A stretch of 64,000 nt of DNA from Rhododendron vialii (Eukaryota > Streptophyta > Magnoliopsida > Ericales > Ericaceae). Location: NCBI RefSeq assembly GCF_030253575.1, contig NC_080561.1, forward strand, positions 7,966,001 to 8,030,000. Reading direction: 5' to 3'. Shown piece after piece: positions 11,851 through 25,844 of this stretch (its first letter is position 1; each line of letters starts with the position of its first letter). Below the pieces are notes generated by a model, which was given only the letters and a program-made list of their open reading frames with translations, had not been told where the DNA came from and did not search any database. The position numbers and the translations under genes were made by a program.

Positions 11851-14800
11851 TTACCAAAGGGAAGCCCAATGATCATTGTTGTGTTTCCGGCCCAAGGATC
11901 TTCGGCTTGCGGGTGCAGCAGGCACGAAGCTAAGCCCAAACATCTCCTTGGGCGCCTCTCCCTGTTCTCTGAACCTTATCAGCTTTCCAACAATTGAAGC
12001 ACTCTGTGCGGCATGGTTTATATCGTGAGCGTCACTCCACAAGCGGTTGACCAGTTGAAACCGCCTCCGCTTTGACCCCAAACCGATACCCCACATCTGG
12101 TATAGACGGTTTCGCTCTGCTTCCGAGAACCTCTTTTGCATCAGCCGGCATAACATATCTCTCTCACGGCGAAGAGCCTTCAAACTGCAACTCCATAAAG
12201 AAGATGAGTTGGTGAAAAAGTAAAATATTAAAGGTAAAAAACAATATGGAATTATGGATATTTCACGAAGTTTGCAGACTATAAAGCACCAACAGTCCTA
12301 GATGTCTAGCCGGCATCTAGGGATGGAATTTCTGGCCCGACACGAACCCAACACAAAGTTAGCGGGTTAGGGTCAGCTAATTCTGATATGAAACACAAAT
12401 ATGACACACAACACAATAACATAAAAAACTAAACAGATCGGGCTAGAGTTGAGAGAATTCTAATACGAACATGAGATGACATGAAACGACGCAGGGTGGG
12501 AATTTATGAGATGACACGATAACCCAACACGAAGCCAACACGAAATTAGCGGGTTATGGCTGGCTATTTCTAACACAGAACACAAATATGACATGACACG
12601 TTAACATGAAAAGCTAAACAGGTCGGGTTCGGATTGAGAAATTGTGACACAAACAAGACATTGACACGACATGATACGATGCCCACCCCTAATGGGCGTG
12701 TCCATTGAATTTAATAATTTTATATGGGGACACGGCAGGAACACGTATAGGAACATGACATGAGTTAAATATGCAATTTTTTTAAAGTGTTTTGGGGGAT
12801 AAATGTGTATTACTTGAAATATTTTGGTTAGAAGTGTAATAAGCTGTATATATGAGGTTTGTTTGTATGTATTGATGCTTCATGCCTGTACATATATGTA
12901 TATTTCCACCGGTATAAAATAAATATTATCGATTCATTTATTTATTTTTTCTCTGTCCCAGGCCTTGTCCGTATCCCCATTTTTTAGAAATCATGTGTCT
13001 GTGACCGTATCTGTGCTACATAGCTGGCAGTGGACCAAAATGGGGGCTGACACTACATGCATATGAGAGAATTAGCATATGGGCTTCCCAGAATTTAAGT
13101 AACGTTAGCTTGATCACCTCAAAATTCAAGTATTTTACCTTGCGCCCTGAAATTTCCTTTGTAATATAATCACATGATCCTCTTATCCAAGTGATAACTG
13201 TGGACAATGTGCATTAAAGTCTATTTTTAAAGAAATCATAAATAAAATGTCTACAGCCTAGTTATCTCATCCTTCTCTCCCCTCTTAAGTGGAAAATATG
13301 GTAAGCATATGTCATGGTGTGATAGTCTAGGACCCTTATACATTTCGATAATGTCAACCATAATTAGCATTATTTCATACAACTATTTTATGGAATTCTC
13401 CGAAGAGATGTGATGTTTGTGTGGAAGAAATTGTAACCCTAGTTTTGTGGGGCTCCCTACATGGGTCCGCCATTGAGCATATTGATTCGACAGTATTCTT
13501 TTTCAAATATCACAAAGCAACCTTTGAATACTAATGGATGCTAGAAAATCATACAATTTCAGTAACATGAGCGTATATGAAAAGACAGAGTGCAGACCTT
13601 GACACTAACGTGAGAGTCTGACCCCCTTGCACAGCATGATTACCCTGAGAAAATGCTTCCTTGAGGAAGGAAAGTCTCCTCATCTCCACCTCCATATATA
13701 TGGAATCTGTTGGGTCGCCTTTAAATAGCAGGAAGAAGTATGTCCTGTGCACCAACGAAATATTGCAAGATTGCCAAAGTTCAAGTATTGCTTTCTGCTT
13801 TATCCCGAACTCAATATTCCAAGTTGCAGGAGCTTCTGCTGCGTCCAGCATCGGATCTAATCCAACATCTTTGACGTTCTTCTTGGCCTTCGATTCTTCT
13901 CCCTGAAGCAGATTGTACAAAGGAAACTCTAACTCTACTAAACGGAGCAAGCTTCACGAAAAGAGCTACTACCATTTCAAAGTACTGAAATACACGTACA
14001 TTAAAGCAATCTAATGAAATGAATCAAGGAAGCAGAATTATTTTACACAATTTAGGTAAACATGCAGTTGCACTAAATGAGTAGATGAAATTTAAAATGC
14101 TATGTGACATGTCGATATGTACAAGCCCTTAAAATTGCTCTCTGTCACCTAACAAAAAAATAAGAGCAATGCTAGGGTCACACCAACTTTTATCGCTGTT
14201 CTTACAATCTCTCTCAAAAGTCAAAAATCAAAAATCAAAAGTGATGGTGGGATCCCCACTACTATTTTGTGGCTTCCACCATCACTTGTGAGAGAAAAGC
14301 ATGGATTTGAGACAAGCAATTTTTCAAATATAAGATGATTAATACTCTTTTCAAATCCATTAATAAGTGTAATCATTCAATAAGGAATATTGAAGTTCCA
14401 AGAAACAGATGAATACATATTGGATTAGTATTCTTTCAAAGACAAACGCTGATGTGTGCATCGATGAACATCTGAAGTTACATGAAAGGATAAGTGAATA
14501 AGGTGGTCAAATGCCCACTCACTAACAGAAACCAATTTCGCAGTACACTAGAAGGTTAGCAAAACTTAAATGACAGGATTAACCGGGAAACAAAGCACGG
14601 AAGAAGGGCATGTTCTAACCTGACAATTAGCAAGTTGCTTTTCATATTCAAGCTTGGCCATTTCTTTGAGTCCTGCAACAAAAGTATCAATGCTAGGAAT
14701 ATCCTCATCTGTGGAATTCTTGTTCTTCTGAGCTTTTAACTCATCTACAAAAGCACTCCCCATAGAAGACTGGGAATCATTTCTCGACAACCTTGCCGCA

Positions 14801-17800
14801 TCATAATTTAATGGCGGAACCATCCTTTGGAAGCCTTCTGGTCTTCCGGGAAAGCTTTTCTCAAAACCTTCAACTGGTGTGTTCTGACTATCACCTGTCG
14901 TCTCAAAGTCTGGAAAGGATGAGCCAGCCATTAGAGTAGCTCTACAACTCCAGCTCCTATTCAACTTCTGACTTTCACACCGTGACATATTGCCTTGAGC
15001 CCAAGGAGATGGGTCTTCAGGGTAACGGCTAACAAGAGAACCAATGGTCTTTTGCACATCCTGGTGTCTCTCCTCCAATATACCATTAGTCATGCTACTT
15101 TGGGTTTCAGTTACTTGTCTTGGTGGGGTTGATTCCAACTCGTCAATGGCCACATTGCTATGCATTCCTTCAGCATTGCCAGTTGAAAAGGCAAGGGGTT
15201 CAGAGATCTTGTCTGCTCCTGATTCATCCATCTCAATACAACGAACTTCCCGGCAAATTTCATTGGGATCTTCTCCAGTTCCTAAGTGTGCAAGAAAGAG
15301 AGAGTAAGCTTCTAAAAAAAAAATTGGACATAAGCACTACGAAAAAATTATAGTTACAATACATATTGCACATCTTTCCACACTTTTACAAGCTTTTAAA
15401 CACTTTTTGTAAGTTTCAAAAGATGAGGTGGGGCATGGTCCCCCTCAAATTGCATTACTAATGACATGCACCGGATCATAGGAACTTAACTCTACCTGTT
15501 AGTGGGTTATTGAAAAACTCTATCTTAGAGGGCCACGAATTCACTGAGTTGCCCATTTTTCTGCCACCTATATCTTGGTAATGTGTATCATCTGTAACTG
15601 ATGAGTCTGACACCGAACATTCATCTTCCCATTTGTTACCCTCTTGCCATTTAGGACGATTACTAAGCCCACCCTGAAGAAATTTAAAATAACGATGGTT
15701 AGCTGTCAAAAAATCATAAGAAACGTATTATCAACTCTGCATAAGTTACTTACCCATTCCGTCGAATCTTCATCATTTCCAACCATGAGCAACAAATCCT
15801 GAACCCGAGATTCTGCAAGTTCCCGCTGCTTAGTTTGCTCTCTCAACTCTTTCTCCAACTGGGTGATAGAAAAATCAGGGGAAAACTAATAAGTAATGAG
15901 ACCTTTCTGCCCGAGTCCTCGTAGTCTCAGCATTAGCAGTAAATATTCTCTAATCATCTAGAATGCATTTGTGGCTCTACTACACCTTTACATCAAAATA
16001 CAAACAGATGAGATAACCATAGGCCGAATCTATCATACCAAGCTACCTTCATAAAATGAGATCCCCTACTGTTATTGGCATTGTATGTGGCATTTTTTAA
16101 ATAGGGGTGCTATTCCTGCTCACATAACCTTCTCGAGCTCCATTTCTGGACAAATATATTCAATGAATAAGATTGCCAGTCTAAATGCAGGTTAACCCTC
16201 TCCGTTTTAACACCAAAAGGTGAACAAAACACACTTGAGTGTTCCAAATTCCCATACTTCACCACTCTCCCCACAACGCACACTTCAACACTAGGTAAAC
16301 TTAAAAAAGAAAAGGAATATTAAGAGGGTAAAAAACCAAGACACATGAAAAGACCACATATGATGACACACGCATAGGGAGAGATGCATCATGGTTTGAG
16401 GATGCTGGTTGGTGGTGGAAGAATAACAGGCTTGTTTGGGTCTTGAGTATGTAGGGTGAAGCCGCTGAAAAGAAGGGTGGACTGTGGAGTGTGATTTGCA
16501 TATTATGCAACCCAAATGAAGCGTCCGATTTTGCGAAGAGCAGTAACACACATGTCACATACTTCTATATCATACAAACACAAATTTCATGAGTCCATCC
16601 TACCAGTTTGATCCACCCTTGCAAAACTTCATTCATCAAGATGCCCTTGGTTACAATATGTCCTGACTCCTGTATTTATTGGAAGCAACAAAAAAACTTG
16701 CCTGACTCAACTAACATTATTTTCTGATGACAGGCACAAGGAAACTCGTTTCACATGTTAAAATGGAACTTTATGAAAAGCTGAAAAGTATTTGCCTCTT
16801 GAAAGTTGAGATGCACATGGAATGGTAAGGGACATGTCTATGGATTTTTCGTGTATTTCTCCCTTAATTCCCTTCCTAATTCCATCAAATAATTCAACAT
16901 TCAGATCCAATCCCTGTTTCTCACGATTTGTCCAAATACAAGTCCTGTAGTACTATACTTTGTTGCTATGCAGCAATCAGTTCCACCAAGAAAACCAAGT
17001 GTATAATACCCCATGATTTGGTGATACACTTTAACATCTGAGAATAAAGAAATGATTTTATTGTGTGTCATTACCTTTTCTATCTGAAGATCTTTCTTCC
17101 TCAGTAATGCTGCATAATCAGAAGTGGAAGAAGGGGCAGGGGTCCTTAACTCGCTCTCCAATCGAGCCAACTCTTTTTGCAAATGCTTCACCAAGGCCTT
17201 ATCAGACATGACTACATTAACCTTTGCATTTGTGCTAACTTCTTTTGCACATGTAGCAAACAAGAGAGTATTTCTAGACTGGTCAACATGGCTTCGTGCA
17301 GGGCTCAAAGTGCAAATGATGGCAGTTCTGGCATTGCCTCCCAAACAGGGCTGTAGAATGCGAGTTAGCTTAGAATCTCTGTAGTTCACATGTCCATGTC
17401 TCCCCTTGCTTCATTCAAAAATTGTGAAAAGTTGATGAGCTATACATTGTATAAATTATCCCTTCCACATAAAGAGCCAATTATTTTGGAAAACAAAAGG
17501 GAGACAAAACAACAAAAAAAACACACAGGTGTCGATTCCATACTGATAAGTGGACAAGATTTAACTTAGTTCTCTTGATACAAAGTAGTCTTTTTGAAAG
17601 CTAAGCAGATAGCCCCTATCTATTATACATTTTCTCTGACAATTGAAGTAAAGAGCTAAAATGGTCAAGAAAGAGGCAATTACTAAACCTCAGCTTGCGA
17701 ATAACGGTAGAAAGGGTCAGTAAACTACGGTTGATATGGCAGCCTTCTTTCAGTCTTGCTCCAACTGATAACGCCTGAGCTGCACGCTCACTTCCCGCAA

Positions 17801-19771
17801 GATCGACAAAATTCTGCCAAAAAAACAAATTAACTTTGCTACCATGACTCTTTGTCCGACTTTCTTCTTTTTAAGAATAACAATTATGCAGTTATATTGA
17901 CTCAGAAAGTTTATATTCACTGTAAGTTGTCCCTAAAGGAAGTTGAGTTGACTTATACCACACTAGCTGATAGTTTTGTTGAATTGTCCTTGCCTAAAAA
18001 CTCACGAGCAGAACTTTCAATTGTCTGCAGAAAATTAATCCAAGAGAGCAAGTAAAATAAATATTCTGGAGTAACTTGGGACAAAAATTAGTTAATAACA
18101 GGAGTATCAAATTTGGAGAGGAAGGAGCAGCAGACCAATCTAAGAATTTGATGTGATCTAGAGCTTGTTTCATTCAAGGAAGTCTCCCCAATCCTTCTTT
18201 GAGCTGAAAAAAAGCAACTATATGCATGAAGAAGAGAAAATTTTAAATAACCACCACAACTGCCATAAAATGCCATTTACCTTCACAAATTGATAGAAGC
18301 TCCTTGAGATGGGCCCAATCCCTCAGTGTTTCCTCCGTTATTTTCTCCACCACAGTCCCTTTCTAAGGAAATGAGAAAAGATTACAGACCTCAGTTAAAA
18401 TGTAATTGCATAGTGAGTGCGTAAATGAAAAGGCATATGAAGGTAACCTCTGGATCGTCTAGAACCCTTAGTGGAGTACTATCCGCGCTAAGGAGATCTC
18501 TTATAGCTTCATTGTAGATCTCCATTGCACAAAACTTCAAAACAAATGCTCGTTCTTCATGCTGGGGGAACACCGAGGGAAAAGGGGAAGAAAAAGGTTT
18601 CAAACCAGAAAACAAACTGATTATGGATTATGAAAATGAAATCAAAAAGCAACACCAAATCAGCATTTCATAGTTACCCTGTGTATGTAGTCATAAATGT
18701 CTGCTACTGTGTATTCAGTTATACCAACCATGGTGTACGTCTTTCCACTGCTTGTTTGCCCATAAGCAAAAATACTTGCTGAATGGAGAAAATGCAGAAG
18801 TGAGCCAATTTTGAGGTTATAATTACCAGAAAGCAACAGCATGAAGATTATACTTACAGTTAATACCACTGACCACTGAAAGAGCAATTTCCTTTGCTCC
18901 TTCCTCATAAACCTGCCTAGTCTGGCTGTCGCCACCAAATACTCTATCTACCAATATGAAACAGCAATAAAAGAACAAGGAAGATCGGAATAAGAAAACA
19001 ATATGACCAACTAAAAATAAAATTCAGTGCACTTATGAAACATCTACTTCTACAAAATATATATGTGTGTGTGTGTATCAAAAACTGCCCAAAGGGCCTA
19101 CTTTCTACAAATTGTTAGTGAATTATGAACCTCTGAGCCACTACAGATTACCCTTGTACATTTTTATCCATCAACAACAGTCTGTTTGAAAACTTGGGTA
19201 CATATTAGTTTACGAATGCTTAATCATGAGTAGAGTTTTGGAACAATTGGCATTAGTTTCCTGACAGAGGAATACAGGGAATTGAAGTGAACCAACAAAT
19301 TGCATAGAGCATGTGAAAACAGTACAGTTATTTTTGCAGTGAAAACTAAATCCACATGGACATGATCCAAATCATCCAATGTTCACTAAAGCGTATCGCA
19401 GTTGCTCTTGATACCTAGTTCAATATGCTCTAGATCAATAACCTACATCCAATCAATTTCCTCACCAGTTTATCTCACATTTCAAATGCAAATAAACGTG
19501 TGAACTGGAGCAAATTGGAAGATATTTAGAAATTTGTCTTACCAAATGTATAAGCAGTCGGAAACATGGACCGCTCTTGCAGGCTGTTCCGGAACAAAAT
19601 GGTATTCTCATTGATGCATTCCCAATCCGCGACCTCATTCTTAGCAACCTCCTTCTCACTCAAAGGCCTCAATCTAATCAACACAAGAATCTTCTCCTCA
19701 CCACCACCACTACTCACCTCCCCTTGCATCTTCTCCCACTTAGTCAACTCCTCCCCACCAATTGCCCCCAT
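11851..19771 (-). CDS. Kinesin-like protein KIN-7 (NACK-type, KIN-7E/7F-like)
   Basis: Fourteen coding exons with GT/AG borders and matching phases: 19771-19543, 18947-18858, 18778-18678, 18561-18448, 18362-18281, 18203-18136, 18024-17959, 17813-17689, 17408-17075, 15858-15754, 15673-15496, 15281-14620, 13902-13598, 12184-11851. The product has 930 residues. The N-terminal motor has the ATP-binding GQTSSGKT (113-120), switch I NETSSRSH (216-223), switch [10 protein letters not shown] (253-260) and microtubule-binding [12 protein letters not shown] coiled-coil stretch ([19 protein letters not shown]) and a Ser/Thr-rich middle follow. The C-terminal 170 residues are the NACK_C (DUF3490) domain, ending KEMFGLSF and a basic tail. 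KIN-7 motors walk on microtubules; NACK members act in cytokinesis by activating a MAP kinase cascade, but whether this paralogue does so is unknown. The ATG has A at -3 and G at +4. Intron 13 (1.4 kb) holds repeats. Confidence 0.95.
12310..12690. repeat. Two imperfect tandem units in kinesin intron 13
   Basis: Two units of about 190 bp share phrases such as TTAGCGGGTTA, AACACAAATATGACA and GACACGATAACCC. No coding capacity is seen. Confidence 0.5.
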
Positions 19772-21163
19772 TTCTCACCCCACCTATCTCCTCCTTTTCA
19801 CAAACCTACCTCCATTAATCCAAAACCTTAATACCCATAGCTGAACCAATCAAGCATGATCAGTCCCCACTGTCCTTCTTTCCAACCGTGCAAAACAATT
19901 AAGACCCTAACCCAGATGGGTTGTGCTTAACTGCAACAAAAAGGTTGATTATGGATCACTAAATAACCAATGAAAGTAAACCCCAAATACAAATCATGGG
20001 TTAGTTGAGTTGAAGCTACTTTTGCTTAATCTTTGGTTCAAAGCTTTCAGCAAACAAACCCTAAAAGCTTCAATTGAAGGTCAGAACACAACTGATTGCT
20101 TTCCATTACGATGGGGACCAACTACGCTTGAATGCCAAGTAACGGTGCTTTGTAGGAAATATTTTAATGGGCCGGTGAAGCTTGGAATTTTTCAGAGATT
20201 GTGGTCCCCGTCACATTCATAGCTCATACATGTATCCATATTTATACTATATCGGTACACGTACGCTGTCCCGGCTTTAATTGGACCCCGCTCGTGGACA
20301 GTAGGATTTGTCATCACCAACGACTCATCGCGATTAGTCGAGGAGCGCTTTAGCTGACCTAGGTGGTTGAGTAATTGCAAAAAAATGTCTATATTATACA
20401 TATTCATCTTGAGGATTGTTAAGACTTAAGAGAGGGTTTACCTTGTCTGTCTCTTTCATGGTCAGAAACTTCTCCTGAAAAAAAAAAAACACAAATGTAA
20501 CCGTTAAATCTCCTGGAGTAAACGACAGAAATGTAAAACAAATAGATACGCAGACCTGTAAATATTTTCCACCATTTAAGTAACCGCTTGATTACGTATC
20601 TTGGGATTTTTTGCATTTAACGAATGTTAGAAATCGATCTCGAGGTTTAAAATCAGAGTTAAGTATCAGCAAATTGCTGTCATAATACTTACCCAAAAAA
20701 AAAATTACTTATCAAAAAAAAATTGCTGTCATAAATCCCAAGGGTGCATTTTCGGTTATTGGATTACACAAAATTTTAAAACATAAAAAACAAAAAACGC
20801 ACAATATAAATCTAACGACCCAAATACGTCAACTCACACAGTCTTAACGAAAATACATCTCGGTACAGAGAACCTCGGGTACAAATCTCAGGTTAAAAAG
20901 AATTTGAAGCTTCCCAGTTTCTCTCTCTCTCTAGAAAGTGGGTTTGTGTGAACTTGAAGCTTACCATAAAGGAGAGAGAGAGAGAGAGAGATCTCAGTGA
21001 TGATAAACCTTTACGCGTCGAATAAAGTGCATGCGAGTATATAATCCTCTATGGAACAGTAGGAATCGGCCAAATGGTAGTCTCACACGATCTCTTTGTA
21101 ATTTTTTTGAAACGAAAGTGAAAATTTGCAGAGAGAGACTCAGAGACCAATGGGATAGAACCG

Positions 21164-21194
<31 letters not shown>

Positions 21195-21200
21195 CTGCAA
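19772..21200 (-). promoter_or_regulatory. Kinesin 5' leader and promoter region
   Basis: This is the upstream flank of the kinesin ATG. In gene sense it contains CT-rich tracts (GA on the plus strand near 20975-20990) and a GA tract (CT on the plus strand, 21163-21190), arrangements often found near plant transcription starts. No TATA box or start site could be fixed. Short open frames here are unconvincing. Confidence 0.3.
21163..21190. repeat. (CT)n microsatellite
   Basis: About 14 CT units, about 1.4 kb upstream of the kinesin start codon. Confidence 0.9.
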
Positions 21201-21464
21201 ATCGGCGTAGACAGGGGGAGTTGCTGGTGCGTCAACTTCATATGCGAAGTGATCGTTGAGTTACGTTTTTGCCCTTTTGTTTTGCTTTGAAGATTTGAAC
21301 GGCCTGGATGTTAGGAACGAGAGTGATGGGGATTTTCTGGTCAAAATAACACCTCATATTTATATTTTACCTCTGTTTGATCAGTACTTTTTTTAAATTG
21401 TTCAGTCAAAACAGCCGTTTCCTTCCGATAGCCCACGAGATTTGGGTTAAGCCGCTTTCGTAGG

Positions 21465-21835
21465 TTTGTCTTCGTGCAAACAAATCGAATCGAGTTGAGC
21501 TTCAATTTTAGAATGTTCAAATTTGTTTGTTAAGTTTTTAAGTTTCGATGAAAAATTTAATAAGCCGAGTTCAAGGCGAGCTTGCCTATGTTCCTCTACG
21601 AGTTGATTTTTTATTTGTTTTATAAATATTGATGCGCTCATGCATGTACGGAAGTACAAATAATATTTTCATTTTTACATAAGTAGGTTCACACACATAT
21701 AAAATTGTAAAAAACATGATAAGATTTAACACTCGAATCGAACTCGATTACTCGAACGAGTCTTTATCAAGTCAAGTCTCAAACAGTTCACGAACGGCTT
21801 TTTCATTTGCAGCCTTCGTAACCCTCAAGACTCAT
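21465..21835. repeat. Dispersed GAGCTCG-family repeat, copy 2
   Basis: It shares CAAATCGAATCGAGTTGAGC, ACTCGAATCGAACTCGA and an end TTCATTTGCAGCC..CGTAACCCT with the other family members. The copy is diverged. Confidence 0.5.
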
Positions 21836-23198
21836 CATTTTTGCCCCACATTAGACATATAACAATGATCTAAACCGTTCATCTCCTATATATTGTGTAG
21901 AAGAATACCCTTGCGTAAAATCTTAAATGTTGGATAGCTATAAGTACATGGAATGTTCATATGAAATCAACCGTTTTAGTTTGAAACTATACTTGCAGTC
22001 CGTTTTGGAAAACAAAATGCAAACTATTCATGCAATTATTGTTATCTGATCATGCTAATTGACCATGGATCCGAGAACCCTATCGTGAAGGGGTGTACTA
22101 CAAGGGTGTAGTGCAGTATTCCAGCCATCCAAAAGTGTTAGCAATGATCTAAATCAGTATACATGTAAGATAAGTTACTATAGTGTACCATGCACTACAA
22201 GGTCTCCGGATTCGTTTTTCACACGAATGTTCTTTTCCAAAATATCTACAACTAAACGACTCGAATCATTATTGTGACCTCGCAGTGGAGGATAAGGGAA
22301 GAAGGAGAGCTTAACCCCACGAGATTTAGGAGCCCTTTCGCATGAGTTTTGTTTTCAATATTCATCGTTTTAAAATGTTAATTAGATTTGCTTCAGTTTT
22401 TTGAATTAACCATTTATCTTAATGACGTTAGTTTAAAATGTATAAAACTATGACCGAAAAGAAGAAGGAAATTCACTAGATATTAAAATCGTTTGAAACC
22501 CTTTTATTATTGAATTTTGGAAAATGTATTTCTTTTGTCATCTTATTTGAACTTTTTAAAAAAATTTATTCATATTTTACACTTTTTCTGATTTTTCTCA
22601 TAAAGAGTACAAGTCACTAATTAACCCACATGAATGCATAGGATAGGGGTGGTAGATAGGGGGGAGAAATCCGGTGTTAGTTTTCGGTGGGATAATGACA
22701 TGCATTTCCTATTTTATCATCATGCAAACCACGCAAGAACAAATGGGAATGGCAAATCAGTCACATCTACTCGTTCTTGACAGAGAGATATAGAATCCCA
22801 CCTTTCTGTAATGACATGTGCCAACTGACCTGCTAACTCTTATCCTAAACACGTGACTCACATTTCCCTTGGGATTTCATATCTATAATATAGCTTCTGT
22901 CGAGATATATGAACCCGTATGTAATGCGACTCTTGGGGCCCATGACATTAGATTTTATTACATTTAAGTAAAAATCTGTAATGAAAAGAGAATTTATTAC
23001 TTTTTTTAACAGTACTAAATTTGTAGAGAGAAAGGGGTAATTGAATAACGCAGTTAAACATAATTCTTCTAATTAATGGACCCATTTATTTAACGGGACT
23101 AATAATTAAGGTATACAGGATTCCACCTGATGTAAATCTCCATGGAATTAATAGTGACTGGATTAATAATCACACACTTCCAAATATCTCGTACTTTG
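21836..23198. other. AT-rich spacer
   Basis: No gene, RNA or clear repeat structure was recognised. Confidence 0.4.
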
Positions 23199-23426
23199 TG
23201 AGATTATATGTTCGAAGAACATCTAATCTGAGCCGTAAATATTTTAACCAAGCACTAGATATTTGATTACGTAATGAGATTATATGTCCGAAGAACATCT
23301 AATCTGAGCCGTAAATATTTTAACCAAGCACTAGATATTTGATTACGTAATGAGATTATATGTCCGAAGAACATCTAATCTGAGCCGTAAATATTTTAAC
23401 CAAGCACTAGATATTTGATTACGTAA
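23199..23426. repeat. 76-bp tandem repeat, three copies
   Basis: Units start at 23199, 23275 and 23351 with TGAGATTATATG and end with GATTACGTAA. They are nearly identical: the first has one T where the others have C. There are no spacers between units, so this is not a CRISPR-like array. Confidence 0.95.
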
Positions 23427-24761
23427 GTATATAGTCAAATCCGATACTCTACCTAGTAAACAAATAGACCGCATATGTAATCAATATAGTAGTAGTAAAT
23501 ACCGCCGTTTGAATATTTTATTACTATATGATCAAGGAAAATAATTTTGACACTGTACTTTTTTATGATGGCATTTCAAAATTTATTTTTTAATGTGCCT
23601 TGCTATGTATAATTTTTATACTAAAAGAAAAAATTTAGAGTACCATCATAAAAAAGTAGAGTGCCAATATCATTTGCCTATAATCAAGTAGGACCCTCGA
23701 AGATCCACGTCATATTTACTATTGTTGTATTCCACCAAAAACTTGAAAAAATAAGATTAAAAGAAAATTGGAAAAAAATTCAAATCGCAACAGTAGAACA
23801 AAAATCTACATAATAATGGAGAACGGTTTTTAAATCTTATCTCTCTATAAATCATAACCATTGATTTGCTTTATAAATCCTACGGCTCTCCCTCTTTCTC
23901 TCAAACAATATTAATTGCACAATTACCATTAATTAGATCTCACGTTGCGCCGTGCCTTCAGGCACAGGCAAACCCTAGTATTACAATAAACCATAAATCT
24001 GATCATTCATTGCGCCTTAGCAAACACACACAAAGAAAAATAAAAATAAAATTATCAATGATTGAATGGCCGAGCCTACTTATACGCATGTTGTTAAACT
24101 CTAGAAATTAACCCCACAAAATTTAGCCATTGCTTTCATTTCTGGACGAGAGCAAAATAGTCAAACCAACAATTGGGTAGGGAAGTAAGAATACCTCTTT
24201 CTCAATTTTGAATAGAATCTGGCTTTTCTGCAGTTTGTTGTTGAACTGCAGCGTGTCGTCTGTGTGATTTTAGTTGTCTAAAAGTATTTTTAATAATTTA
24301 GATTTTAACAAAACTATCTTCTAGGAGAGTTTTTTTTTTTTAGTTGGACCGTTGAATAACAATAAAGTTGTACTTATTATAAAAAAAAAAAAAGGACAAA
24401 TAAAATTGGTCCTTACAATGCTGAAAAGTTATTACTCCTACTATAACGAATTGCAGCAAAATACCAACAACTCCAAAATTAGGGGAGTGGCTCACCACCG
24501 ACCGCACCTACTTATTTCAAATGGTTTTTTCCCCATATTTAAAAAAAAAAAAATCCTTTCAATCTGATCGAGCAAATTCTCTGGTGGCCCCGAGTATGAA
24601 AACATTGGCCTATATACGAACATGCGATCTCATAGATAACTAACATTATTTGATTTCTCATACTCACTTGGCCAAATCTTTGAAAGCCATTTGCCAACCG
24701 GAGTTGTTTAGTTTCGGTGGATATAGTGTGAGGGATATATATATGTATATGATAAAAATGC

Positions 24762-24763
<2 letters not shown>

Positions 24764-24815
<52 letters not shown>
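24764..24815. repeat. (AT)n microsatellite
   Basis: About 26 AT units in a row. The frames crossing it encode Tyr/Ile runs and are not genes. Confidence 0.95.
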
Positions 24816-24820
<5 letters not shown>

Positions 24821-24904
24821 AAAAGATTTGTTTGAGTAATTTATAGAAAAGGGCATATGTATGTATATGCTTGTTTCATTTTGAAGGGAATATAGGGGTA
24901 ATAA

Positions 24905-25190
24905 ACAAGCCAAGCATGTGGTTGATCAAACTTGGTTTGAAAACTTAACGAGCTTCAAAAATATGTTTAAGCTTATATTGGTTATGAGACGAGCTCAAAC
25001 AAGCTTTAATCAAGCCAATCCGAACAAGCCAAATAGTAATTTTTTCAAGTTCGGTTTAAAACCTTGACGAGCTTTAAAAAAATGTTTAAGCTTGACTTTG
25101 TTTATGAACCAAACCCATTTTGAACAAACTTTTAACAAACGAACACAAACTTGAACTCCAGTAGCTCAGTTCAATTAGCAACCCTAGGTA
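24905..25190. repeat. Dispersed GAGCTCG-family repeat, copy 3
   Basis: It repeats AAACTTAACGAGCTT, ATGTTTAAGCTT and GAACAAGCC words and ends AGCAACCCTAG, matching the layout of the other family members but more diverged. Confidence 0.45.
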
Positions 25191-25844
25191 GATCTGAGTA
25201 GTTGGATATACTAACATTAAAAGAAAAGTTGACCTTTTCATAATAAAAAGCCGAAAACAAAGACGGATATAAATTAACAAGGATAGGGGTCTTAGGGGAG
25301 GTAGTGTTATTATATCAGGCCCCAAGATATACAATCGAAAAGAATATTATATCCACCGTCTATTTTCGGGTGTCAAACACCATATCGAATATGAGTAGTT
25401 TGAATATATTAGCCAGCGCGAGATCATATCAGCCTTGCATGTTTTATCCCATCGACGAACGTGACATTGAAAGAGAGGTATCATCAGAGAGAGAAATGTC
25501 ATCAATACTAACAAATTGCAGCAACATCAACAACTCCAAAATTAGGAGAGAGTCGCTCACAACCAACTGCACCTACTTATTCCAAAATCCAAATGGCTAT
25601 TTTCCGGACAAGGATAGGGGAGGTAGTGTTATTATATCAGGCCCCAAGATATACAATCGAAAAGATATATTATATCAGTGCGAAATCGCATCAGCCTTTC
25701 ATGTTTTATCCCGTCGACAAACGTGCAGTTGAAAGAGAGGTATCATCAGAGAGAAATGTCATTAATAACGAATTGCAGCAACATCAACAACGATTCCAAA
25801 ATTAGGAGAGTGGCTCACCACCAACTGCACCTACTTATTCCAAA

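Larger units (their letters stand above)
24413..25844. repeat. Local repeat family of irregular units
   Basis: A module containing AATTGCAGCAACATCAACAA, CCAAAATTAGGAGAG, CTGCACCTACTTATTCC and GTTATTATATCAGGCCCCAA occurs as a degenerate partial copy at 24413-24540, a full copy at about 25283-25600 and another at about 25611-25844 that continues after the inserted element at 26254. The two later copies differ in length by about 64 bp. Confidence 0.75.

Noticed and set aside
23199-23426. Regular direct repeats that might suggest a CRISPR-like array
   Set aside because: The units abut with no unique spacers, and the genome is plant nuclear.
24539-24913. 124-aa frame with Tyr/Ile runs
   Set aside because: Generated by the (AT)n microsatellite.
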